Source: Rhizophagus irregularis
Lineage: Eukaryota; Glomeromycota; Glomeromycetes; Glomerales; Glomeraceae
NCBI RefSeq assembly: GCF_026210795.1
Contig: NC_089451.1
Coordinates: forward strand, 186,001 to 250,000
Length of the DNA stretch: 64,000 nucleotides
Direction: 5' to 3'
The position numbers were made by a program, and so were the translations under genes. Shown here piece after piece: positions 35,383-46,557 of this stretch. Within the stretch, counting starts at the first letter, position 1. Each line of letters opens with the position of its first letter. The notes under the pieces are model-generated. The model saw only the letters and a program-made list of their open reading frames with translations. It searched no databases and was not told the origin of the DNA.

Positions 35383-36240
35383 ATTACTACTTTACAGAAA
35401 CCTTGAATTTTTAAACAATACCGAATTGATATAATAATGATGTTAAATAAATATCGTGGCGATATCGATTTGCAAATGATATCATTATGATATTGCAATA
35501 ATATCATTTCAATATTAATTCAATATATCGAAATGATATCGTAAAGATATTTGTTTGAAAAAATATCAGATCGATATCATTTCGATATTGTTATAACAAC
35601 AATGAATTTTTTGAAAAATGGGAAGTAAATACGATATTAATATGATATCGTTCCAACATTAATTCAATATCAATATGATATCGTAAAGATATCACTTTAT
35701 AATTATCTAATCGACATCATAACGATATTGACGAAACATCAAATCGATATCATATCGATATTTCGATATTGTTATAACAATAATGAAAAATAGAAAGTAA
35801 ATACGATATTAATATGATATCGTTCCAACATTAATTCAATATCAATATGATATCGTAAAGATATCACTTTATAATTATCTAATCGACATCATAACGATAT
35901 TGACGAAACATCAAATCGATATCATATCGATATTTCGATATTGTTATAACAATAATGAAAAATAGAAAGTAAATACGATATTAATATGATATCGTTCTAA
36001 CATTAATTCAATATCAATATGATATCGTAAAGATATCACTTTATAATTATCTAATCGATATTGACAAATAACGAAACGATATCATTTTGATATTGTTATA
36101 ACAATAATGATTTTTTTTAATAAATGCAATATCAATATAATATTATTTTAATATTAATTCAGTATCAAAATAATATCAAAATGATATTATCTATAAAAAT
36201 ATCAAATCAATCAAATATCGTTTTATAATATTTTAATAAT
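35383..36240. repeat. GATATC-rich array with a 172-bp tandem unit
   Basis: The array begins with the end motif ATTACTACTTTACAGAAAC (35383-35401), shared with the repeat at 356. A 172-bp unit then starts at 35650, 35822 and 35994 (GTTCCAACATTAATTCAATA); the third copy is incomplete and diverges after about 36060. Copies one and two appear nearly identical. The whole interior consists of ATCGATATC and AATATGATATCG palindromes. No ORF. Confidence 0.8.
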
Positions 36241-38200
36241 TTGTAATCTAATTTAAAAGTTAATTTCAATAGATTTAAGTTACTGGTTATTTATTACAAT
36301 AACAATTTTAATTACAGATAAAGTATACATTAGTTTAAATATTATATAACAGATAAAAAAAAATATCAATAAATCTATAATAAACTAATTCAATAAATTA
36401 GAATTATGAGTTAAATTGGTGATGTAAGTCAAAACATTATGCCTTAATACTCCAGAATCATAACTCATCAACCCAAAGTTGAGGATTAACCGGGTACCTT
36501 GCTTTAGATTCAGCGACACTGCCCAAGTTGGATGGGGTGTCACAGGTACGCTTTAAGAAGACTCGCTACGACTCTATTGCAAAAAGGATAAGTATATTCG
36601 AAAACACCAGACATAAATTCACCTCAGAAGTTTGGCGGGAAACCCCTATAAACAACTGCAGTTTCATCATTACCAAAATCATTGAATTTAGGGATACAGT
36701 ACAATGAAAAAGTTCATGAGAATGACGGCTTTAAAAAAAAAATACAAATATATTCTCAACTTTGACAATTCACCCTTATTCTTTGGCCTGGAATTCTCAT
36801 ATGACTGCATTATTGTTGTTTGTAATTTGATCCATTGAATCCACCATAAATTGCCTGGCAAAGCGAACTTTTATTAGACAACTATAGCTTCATCAACAAA
36901 CGTTGCAATGTGTTTGGACGAATGACATCCTGTTTAATAAATTTTAAATGGGCAAATGTGGACCTAAAACCCATTATACGGTAGGCTGCAAGAAGTGCAA
37001 AGCAACCTACCTAACCCACGAGTGGGTCTAAGGGTTAGGGAATTAATTACACACCAAACACACACAAGTTGGTATGGAGTTAAAAGTCTTACAAACTAAA
37101 AATTATTTTTGCCACTTAATTCTCCAATAATCAATGTTATAAAAAAGTTACTTACGACTTAAGCCTACTTAATTATATATAAAACGACACTTCGAACAGA
37201 CAGAGCTCATGATATATGAGAATATCCCATCATGCCTATTTTAACCTTTGATTAAAGGATTTTCGTTGCGTTAATTATATAAGCTTTACGCCTATATAAC
37301 ATAAGCTTACACCTATATAATTCAAGTCCGCCTTTTCCTATAACACACTATGCACGACGGCAAACGGTATAGGAGGAAGACTCTCACTTTCAGAAAGAAA
37401 GTTTTTTTTTTCAAAAAAAAAAAACGTACAAATAAATAGCGGTTAAATAAAATAGTGGTTAAATTGACTTTTTAGGAATTAATAGGCCTTATAGCCTTAT
37501 AATATACGCGATCATTTAATATACGCGATCATTTAATCAGACAATTTATTAAATTTGGTATTACACGAACTTGATCAACCTGATAATTGTTTAGTCTCTT
37601 TATAGGTGAATATTTCTTAAATTATCACCTGAACTTTTCAATTTTTTGCAGAATCGAAGATGGAAACCGGAAAAGTATTCTGATTCAGAATTTTTTTTTA
37701 AGAAATGTGTTTGTTATTTTGTAAATTACCAGTCAGAATTGGCTTAAACTTTAAAGTTCTTACTTTACGTAAATGTTACACAAATGTATTCTTTTTGATC
37801 TGTATAAGAACGTCAAATATATAGAGATATTTAGGCCGTATATACTAAAGAAGAAACGTCATATAATAACCATTCCATTTTTAACAAAACAACAATTACT
37901 TTTTAAACTTGAAAATGTTATATCTTAGACAAACATTTTATAGTTTTATACATCCATTTTATTTTATATTATTATCACTCGACATTACGGTATAATGTTT
38001 AGAATAATGATGTTTCATATTATCATTTGCTTGTAAAATTTACTAAATTTATTCAATGTAATATCGTTATAAAATGCATAATTTTATAAAAAAATTAGAG
38101 CGTTTGCTAAGATTTATAACTATGTATAATTTAATATTATTATTAATAACTATGATTAAAGGATATGAAGTATCAGTACAGTATAAATAAAATAACTTAC
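36241..38200. other. Non-coding, mixed repeat remnants
   Basis: No ORF is supported. 36440-37060 is GC-richer and repeat-like. An inverted repeat CCTAACCC...GGGTTAGG lies at 37010-37039. 37130-37350 contains TATATAAAACGACAC and TGTTAT...ATAACA ends that suggest an LTR fragment, but no target duplication is visible, so I do not call one. Confidence 0.4.
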
Positions 38201-39015
38201 CGATAAAGAATCAACGATCTTATTTCCGCTCCTAGAAGGGATCGTTAATTTTTTGGTCATATTATCTAATTCTTTAACGGCGGACAAATTTTTCCATTCC
38301 ATGAAACCTTAAAGGTTTCTCTTACGAAATCAACCAAGGTATTGAATCCTCCATTTCTTGTTAATTCTGAAATATTAACAGCTACAAGCTGTCGGCTTAA
38401 AATCTTTTGGACAAATTCTTCATCAACGTAATCTATAAGTTCCTTTTGAGATAAACTTCCAGTAGATGCTCTATAATTAAATTAATAATTAATACAAACA
38501 GCACTATTTGGTTAGCTACGAAACAATTAAATAAATACCTGTTTTTTCTTATTTCTTTAAATTCTTCTACAGAAGTTAAAATAATTTGGTTAAACTTATT
38601 TCTGAAATCGATAAAAAATTTTCGGGTTTTTTCGAGGTAGCTTTTAGCTTCGTTCGAATGTATTTTTATTTTGAAAATTTTGTTATCAACTCATCAAAAA
38701 CTTCACCACGCGGACTTCTTGCACGTAAAAAAAGACACTTCGACACTTTCGTCCCATAGACGAATTTTATCCTAAAATATTAAAAATACATTATTTAAAA
38801 GATTTAGACATAATAAAATCATGTTAATTTAATACTTACGTCCGTAATTTTACTGGATGATGAGATAGCAACATCCGTATTGTTCATTTCTAAGTGGCCA
38901 ATCTTAAAATTTCCAGATGGTCGACGAGCCAAGCAACTATTTCTAAATTTGACTTTGATTGAAATACTTCGGGTTTTTTATGATCTTCCGTCTTACTCTC
39001 ATCATCATCATCATT

Positions 39016-39053
<38 letters not shown>

Positions 39054-39366
39054 TACTTCTTTTTTCATTTACTACTATAACTTCTTTATCAGCAGATTCG
39101 GCAGCTTCTTTATTACTATTTTTACTTTTTTTCATCAACTGATTGGCTTTCTCAATGTCAATATCTCTTCTTTTTTTCGTAATTTGTTTTCTTTTCGATC
39201 CTATTATACATATTTTTGGTATTTATTAATTATTCTTCTTACATATAACTATATAAGCAAAACTTACTATAAATTTACAAAAGAGTTATATCTACATACC
39301 TCCTTCAACTTCCATTTCTTGATTATCATCAGACGATTTATTAGGTAATTTACGTTTAGTCGTCAT
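38201..39366 (-). pseudogene. Decayed four-exon gene with poly-Asp tract, family unknown
   Basis: Minus-strand exons with good splice borders are 39300-39366, 38840-39200, 38539-38771 and 38201-38470, followed by a further donor (GTAAGT). The protein would start MTTKRKLPNKSSDDNQEMEV, then a Lys-rich stretch, then a poly-Asp run from a (CAT)n repeat at 38998-39054. Exon 2 loses frame before its end (EIVAWLV versus NFKIGHLEMNNTDVAI). Exon 3 loses frame twice, once at a T7 run and once near KFSK. Exon 4 shifts once more. I recognise no domain. The breaks could be decay or, less likely, homopolymer errors. Confidence 0.6.
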
Positions 39367-40565
39367 AATATAAAAAAAAATATGAGCGAAAAAAAAGTGG
39401 AACAACCTTTTTGTTTAAAAGTAGGTGATATTTATCGAGAAAATATGAATGAATAAAAAATGTAGAGCAACTTTCTTGCTCAAAAAAGTAGATGATAAAT
39501 ATTGAATGAACAAAAAAAAGGGCGAGGTTATCATGATATAATTTTGAGATTTTAGCTATTGTAATTATGATTGTAGTATTTAATTGGAAAATATACATGA
39601 TCTTAATATCATTGTGTATCGTGTAGAATGCAGGATCAGTTAAAAATATCAGGAGATGGGAAAACTAAAAATTATGATTTCTAGAAGATCGAAAATTAAA
39701 TTTAATTAATATAAATAAATTATTACAATATCGAATTTCATTCAGTGAAATTTTTTTTTACATGGAAGATTACCTCAAATCGATTTTACGGTTTCAAATT
39801 TATTATATTTTTCAGGCTATACGTGGAATGAGAAGAAAAATAATGGAAAGGTGAGAAGAAAAATGATCGGTAGAAGAAAAGGAGTGAGAAGAAATTAATG
39901 GAATATTACGTTTTGAATTTCCATTTTTATGTGTGATACGATGACATGCAAGAAAAAAAAATTTATAAGATCCGAAGTCTTTCTTGACGGAAAAATAACT
40001 GAGCCAATGAACCATGTGATGATCCTATCTAACTAAGCCATATATATTTAGTGTAAGCCTCTGGATTGATTACATAAAAAATAGATGGGATCTACAGTAG
40101 TAGACTTACAACGATATTTGAAAAATACCGATATATTGATTGAAATTGTGAAATTACTGATAGGAAAGAGTTTTAATACATATTGGTGTAATCAAATATC
40201 GGTATATAAAGTATCAACTATTCAAATAATACAAGTCATGTGCAACTAATCATTTGTTTAATTGTTCGATAATATTCCTAAAACGGAGTAAATTAAGATC
40301 GAATTAAGTTCGTTACGGTGTAAATTAAGGTTAGCTTAAAATTCAGTATAATTGTAATATATCATCGCAGTGTAATATGAAATATAATCAAGGAAGGACA
40401 TGCGTGATTTAAAATATTATATTTTATAATTATAAAGTATAAAGATAACATTTTAACTCATTTTTTATTAATAGAATTTGTTTATTTATTTTTATTTATA
40501 TATATTAATTAATGCAGTATTACTATAATTATATTTTTAAAATAAATTGATAAATCAAAAAATTG
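39367..40565. other. AT-rich non-coding stretch with diverged repeats
   Basis: No gene. Near 39370-39510 a unit (AAAAAAGTGGAACAACCTTT versus AAAAAATGTAGAGCAACTTT) is duplicated with divergence. The rest is featureless. Confidence 0.45.
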
Positions 40566-40915
40566 AGTGTATTCAATGTTAAATAAATTAAAAAAAAAAT
40601 ATGTGTGTATTCAATGTTAAATAAATTAATTAAAGATGATTGCATTAGAACTAGACAAGATCATAAAAATAAACTCAAAGAAATCAAAAAAAAATTATGT
40701 GTGTATTCATTGTTAAATAAATTAATTAAGGATGATTGCATTAGAACTAAAAAATTTAGACAAGATCGTAAAAATAAACTCAAAGAAATCAAAAAAAAAT
40801 TATGTGTGTATTCAATGTTAAATAAATTAATTAAGAATGATTGCATTAGAACTAAAAAATTTAGACAAGATCGTAAAAATAAACTCAAAGAAATCATAAT
40901 AAATTTATTATAAAT
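40566..40915 (+). repeat. Tandem repeat of about 111 bp with a continuous reading frame
   Basis: Units starting TGTGTATTCAATGTTAAATA recur at about 40602, 40699 and 40806. A shorter partial copy lies at 40567. The unit length is a multiple of three in the last copies, so one frame stays open for 102 codons (40605-40913) and repeats LNKLIKDDCIRT and RKNKLKEIKKKLCVYS. It may be a coding repeat or a chance open frame; I see no gene start or homology. Confidence 0.65.
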
Positions 40916-40964
40916 ATAGAGCCTTTTCTTGACATTTTCCCCATCAAACTAATAATATTTAATA

Positions 40965-41513
40965 ATGGCAGCATTAAACTTAAACGCAAATCTTCCAGTA
41001 TACATTCAATGGCCCGATGACGCTGCTTTGACCTTAATTCAGCATCGTCGGGCCTATCAGCCCTTATTCACCACAACGAGGTTACATGACCAAAACCAAT
41101 TATAGCATGGAATTGCTCGTGATATACGAAACAACCACATATTCAGGCCAACTAGAAAACAATGTAGAGAGAAATGGAATGCGCTAAAGTCGGGGTACGA
41201 GAATTTAGAGAGATTAATAAACAGAAATCCTGAATGATATCCCACTCGTACCCCGACTTTGCATGACGAGAGATTCCACCAGGAACTCTCTGACGAGTTT
41301 TGGAGAGTGGAGCGTAAGTATTTATTATTTAACTGATTTTTTCATTAATTCATTGCATTTATATTAATACTTGCTTTGTTTTAAGCATTAGTCCGGGCCG
41401 CCCGGAGAAATAGGATGGATCGTAGGACATACGAGTATAGAGAGTGCAGGCGCTCTCGCTCCCGATCCCCCTACTACCACCGAGAGCGCAGGCGCTCTCA
41501 CCGACGTCATTGA
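40965..41513 (+). pseudogene. Myb/SANT-like (trihelix) gene with two nonsense codons
   Basis: Exons 40965-41313 and 41386-41513 (intron GTAAGT...TTTAAG) would give 158 codons. Premature stops sit at 41103-41105 (TAG) and 41235-41237 (TGA), in frame with all the rest. The body reads HGIARDIRNNHIFRPTRKQC and REKWNALKSGYENLERL, typical of Myb/SANT-like DNA-binding domains often derived from PIF/Harbinger accessory proteins. The tail is an Arg/Ser run (RRSRSRSPYYHRERRRSHRR). The sequence is GC-richer than its surroundings. With only two stops and no frameshift it decayed recently, or it is read through. Confidence 0.75.
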
Positions 41514-41514
41514 T

Positions 41515-41745
41515 TTTTTATTTTTTATTTTATTATTTTAATATATTTTATTTTATTTTATTTTATTATTATGTTTATTTTATTTTAATATTATGTTTTA
41601 TTTTATTTTATTATTATATGTTTTATTTTATTATATGTTTTATTTTATTTAATTATTATTATGTTTATATTATTATATGTTTTATTTTATTTTATTATTA
41701 TGTTTTATATTATTATATATTTTATTTTATTTTCATTCAATAAAT
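41515..41745. repeat. TTTTA/TATG low-complexity repeat
   Basis: TTTTATTTTATTATTATGTT-type words repeat throughout the 230 bp immediately after the stop codon of the Myb/SANT gene. The 99-codon ORF across it (41444-41743) is a repeat artefact. Confidence 0.7.
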
Positions 41746-41962
41746 GACTATTTTCGATAATATACCAATTGTCATTAACCATATACAGCTGGTTTAATTG
41801 ACCCTAAATTTTGTGTAGCCAAATCGGCAGTAATTTAACCGAATTGATTACTTAATTGCATTTTTTTTTTTTGCCGACACACTAATAGTATTTAATAAAT
41901 TTAGTTCTAATTGAATTTATAAAATTCTAATTAAATTTGAATTATTTTAAATTGTTATAAAG

Positions 41963-44900
41963 ATGAGAAGACGATATAGTCACAACAAGCCAATAGAGCC
42001 AATTCGAATTCGAAATCGGTTTTCTTACAGCAAACCTAATGAGACAACAGATTCTGACGAGAGAGTGGCAATTCGTTCGCCTGTACGTTCACCTGATAAT
42101 GATAACGATGACATGGACTTTCAGTATGATCATAAAGATGATTTAAGTTTTCAAGACATTAATGATGACAATAATGCATATGGATCAATTAATCCTTAAG
42201 ACTACAATGATGAGATGATATTTTCGCAAGATAATGTCAATTCATCTGATACTGAAGAGGAAGAAGAAAGTGATAACGAATACAATTATGAAGAGGAGGA
42301 AGAGGAGGAAGATAATAATGAAAACAATGACGAAGAGGAGGAGGATGAAGGTAATAATGATGATAATAATAATCAAGTGGAAGAGGAACGTAATAACGAT
42401 GAAGAGGAACGTAATTACGATGAAGAGGAACGTAATAACGAAGAGGAAGAAATACATCAAATCGTTAAAGCGTTAGATGAAGACAAGATACCGTTCTGCA
42501 ATAGTCAATTTGCACCGTACTTTGATAATTATATAACTACGGCATTATTTTGCTGGCTTCAGAAACATAATGTTTCTACGAAAGCATATGAAGATCTTGT
42601 CGATATCATTCACAATTCTCAATTTGAACCTACCCATGTGGTAAAAAATATCCGAAGATTCCAATCATGGAGAAAACGTCTTCCTCTCCTACCAATAATA
42701 ACAAAGTCTATTAAAATTTCACCAAAAAAACTCCATCAACCTCACGAGGATCAAAACTTTCGTATCAACTCTCAATTAGTGAAATTATATGGCGTGTTCT
42801 TAATAATCCGATGCTAATGAAGCATATGTATTTTGGACCTGGCATTAATTCTGAAGAAAAATCAGAATTTTGGCATGGAAATTTATGTGGGGAATCCCCA
42901 CTTTTTGGACAACACGAAATATTAATATCAGAAGGTTATAAATTAATACACTTTGATACAATTATAATTTATTATCATTGATAATATTTATTAAAGTTAT
43001 TTATTTTTAATAAATAGTATTGTACCGATCTGGTGATTTTGTTTACTATCGTGATGATAATGGTCAAAAAAAACTTGGAAGATTAAGATCAATTTTAAAA
43101 AATCATGATGGATATTATCAGTTACGAATTCAAAAAATTTTGGAATATAGTGATTTACCCGGAAATTTAAAAGGGTTACCAAGACAACGTCGTTCTATTA
43201 CCGGTGAAGTATGGTTACAAGACGAACCATTTTTAATTATAATGACTTCTCAAATTTTAGAAAAAGTAACTATATTGATGATGTTTCAACATCAAAATAT
43301 TCCTGATGGTTCATTGCAGATTAGTGAAATAATTTATAAATGTAATGACCGTTGGCACGTTCGTAATGTAAAGCTTTCATACCTACATCCATCCTGATTA
43401 CATTTCTATTAGAAATCCACCATCATCATCTATGCCAATCTATAAGCTGTTTTTAGATCTTTATTATGATGATTTTGGTACATTTAGAAATGTATACCAT
43501 TCTCTAGGTGGTATTTATGTACAGTTTGGAAATATGCCAGCACATCAAAGAAAGCTAATAAAGAACCATTTTGTTATTGGTTTATCCCATTTGGAGGAAA
43601 ATTTGACGAATTTATAATACCATTCATTTCAGAAATGAAGGAATTAGAGAAAGGAAAGGTGATGACTGTCCAAGGACAAGATGCATGGATAATTGCTGGT
43701 TTAGGCGTTGTTACGGCAGATTTACCTCAAGGTAACGATATGACAGGAGTACTAAGGTATTTTTTCAACTTAGTTAATAATATAATAATATAATTTTATA
43801 ACAACTATTAAAATTTTTTAAAAAATAAATTTAGACATAATGCAAATAAGGGTTGTCGTACTTGTAAAACTACTAAAGAATCATTGAGTGCTCACAATCA
43901 GGATATCGTAACAACATTACGTTATCATCATATTACAGACGAAGAAATCTTAAAAATTTCTCATGAGACTATAATGTCAAGAAGAGATCAACTTTGTACG
44001 GAATATGGTTTACGATCATTACCTAGTATTTTAGATAAATTAAAAAGGGAAAGACATTTACAGACGCCGCAGGATGTTTATCATGCGACTGCAGGAAAGA
44101 TTGGGCGGCTACTAAAATTAACTTGTGAATTATTTTCACGAGAAGGAGAAGATAATTTTATCGAAATTTGGAAAAATTTTGAAATCCCAAAAAGATGGTC
44201 TCGCTTACCAAATCCGATTACTCACTACAATAGTTTTATGATGTCGGATTTACTTAGATTAGCTATGATTATGCCATTTTTGTTAAACCAGTTTTTTAAA
44301 AGAATCAAGTATCAAACGTAATGAAACAGCCATGATTCAACAAAGAATTGATGCATTTCGAGTTAGTTCAGTTCCAAAAATTATTATATCTTGTTGGATA
44401 CATGTTGCAAAAACTATGAAAGCGGTTTTTAACAAGAAATTTACATCAGATAGCTATGAGGAATTGCAACAATGTCTTGAAGAAGAGTTTTCAATCCTTC
44501 CAAAGGTATAGTTACAAATTTGATATTGAAATGTGGAATAATTTCAAATAATTAACAATATTTTACTTTTTATAGGTTTTTGTAAATTTTGTTAATTTAC
44601 CAAATATACACGTTAATATGCATCTTTTGATGCATGCTAAAACCTTTGGAACACTTATTAATACCCAAGTTGGTATAAAAGAAATGGTCCATCGTATTTT
44701 TAAGGGGATGGTACCAAAAACTAATTGCAAAAACATAGATTTAGATTTATTAAAGCGTTACAATACTTTATTTGCAATTCGACATTTAGCAGATGGTGGT
44801 ATTGATCCAAGATTTAATAGATCTTGTACTGGATTTACAAATTCAAATTTTGGACAATTATTTTTAAATTGGTATGTTACAGAAGATAAATATTCAACTG

Positions 44901-45577
44901 AAGCAACTGAACAAGTTCAAGACGATGATGATGATACAAAAAGTAAGTATTTTATTGCATATAATAGTACATGTTTGATATTTATATTTACTAATCTTTT
45001 AATTTAGTTATATCTCCAGTAAACTTTATTTCCAATATTTCATTAAAAAAAAGAATGCCAAAGCAGAACGTGATAAACTTCTTTTAACTTTACATAATTT
45101 TAAAACTGAATTGTTTTTATCTTATGTGGATATGAAGTTTGAGGCGGCACTTATAAACTCTTCAATTAGTTGGTACAAATTTGCATCATATATGATTGAA
45201 GAAGAAAATGGTATCCTTTCAAAAGTTCACCTACATCTCGATGATTTTATCACAATTTATGAAGAAGATCATGAAGAATTTTATGCAATAATCAAAGGTA
45301 TCTTTCAACATAAGGGTAACAATAACAAATATTATGCATTTATTGTTGTAGATTGGTTTGAAGATACTATGGTTGAACATTCAGTATTAAAATGTCCACT
45401 TTACCGTCTCCAAGCAACAGAGATAAATGGAGACGTATTTTTCCAATTACTGTAATAGATAATGTTCAAAAAGTACATTTTATTCATAATTGTAATTCAG
45501 AAAGGTGCCAACTACCAAATCATGATACTACAAATAGAATTTGGATAAAAAATAATTTTTATTTTACAGCCATATAA
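41963..45577 (+). pseudogene. Decayed Tnp2/CACTA-like transposase gene
   Basis: A multi-exon coding relic. It begins with a basic segment, then a stop (TAA 42197-42199) in an otherwise open frame, then a long Glu/Asn-rich acidic stretch. WHGNLWGESPLFGQH follows in a shifted frame (about 42860-42930). A BAH-like segment (GDFVYYRDDNGQ) lies at 43020-43395. The core, IPFGGKFDEFIIPFISEMKE to VVTADLPQGNDMTG and GCRTC (about 43580-43870), resembles the Tnp2 (Transposase_21) DDE region. Introns near 43760-43830, 44510-44575 and 44942-45005 retain borders. At least five frame breaks are seen. Terminal repeats were not found. Confidence 0.6.
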
Positions 45578-46549
45578 TTATATTAATTATATAAATATAA
45601 TAAAATAATTATTTTAATTTGTATCGTATAAAATTTTAACCAATAAAATCATATGCATGATGTAATAATAAATTAAAATTAACCAATTAAAATCACTTTA
45701 ATTACATGCATGTGATATCATGCATGTGATATCTAAAAATAGCTAAAATTCGCGTTTATTAATGAGATTTTTTTTGTTTATTTTCAAAAATACGCTTTTC
45801 TCTTGTCTTTTATATTAATACTTTACGGTATTTTAGTTTGTCTCTTCTTTTTTCTTTTTAAAGTATACTTTAATTATTTTTTTACAATATTAACAATACT
45901 TTGGGACACTTTAGTTTATATATTCAACATAGTAAGATACCCACATACGAAAAGCAAGAATAAAAGCAAAAATAAAGAAAAGAAAATGTACCCGCCACTC
46001 ACATACGAAAGAAAAGAATAAAAGAAAGGAAAAATGTACCCACCTACCCACATACAAAAGAGAAAAAAGCCGTTTTTTAAATAAATAGTGGAGCTGTTAA
46101 GCGAAGGTATGAAAATAGGATATACGCGTATTTTTCATATTTTTTTTACAATATGTTGTGGTTTGAGTATTTTTTTGTTAGACTGTGGTATAAATGTGAA
46201 TATATTTTTCAACGGCCATGTATCTATTGCTTGTTAAATATATTTGATGGCTGTATATTTTATATTTGCAATTTCTTTTGTAATATTTGCTTTAGCCTGG
46301 AAGAAAATGTTGTAAAATAGGGCTGGATATTTATGGCATTTTCCGCCTTCCAATTACTTTGTCCGGGGGTAGCCTGACAATTTGTCATTGTCCGTCAGTC
46401 GTAGCAACCAGCATTTTTTTACAATATTATGATTTTAAGAAACAAAACACTTTCAAAAAAATTTAAAGAAAGAACTAACTTAAAAATATTATCATTTTTA
46501 TTATTCTTTACAAAATCCCAGAATTACCTGCTCTAACTATTATCCCAAG
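45578..46549. other. Non-coding spacer with GAAAAGAATAAA-type repeats
   Basis: No gene. 45690-45735 has ACATGCATGTGATATC in duplicate. 45935-46060 carries CACATACGAAAGAAAAGAAT and related A/G-rich words, each followed by GTACCC, which reappear beyond the hAT-like element at 47920-48140. Confidence 0.5.
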
Positions 46550-46557
46550 GTTATGTA

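Noticed and set aside
36481-36700. GC-richer block as a structural RNA gene
   Set aside because: I could not find tRNA, 5S or snRNA landmarks; left as unclassified repeat-like DNA.
37130-37350. Possible solo LTR with TGTTAT...ATAACA ends and TATATAAAA
   Set aside because: No direct target duplication and no LTR homologue in the window; the ends may be chance in AT-rich DNA.
38880-39348. Poly-His and poly-Ile plus-strand ORFs
   Set aside because: Alternative frames of the (CAT)n repeat that encodes the poly-Asp tract of the minus-strand pseudogene.
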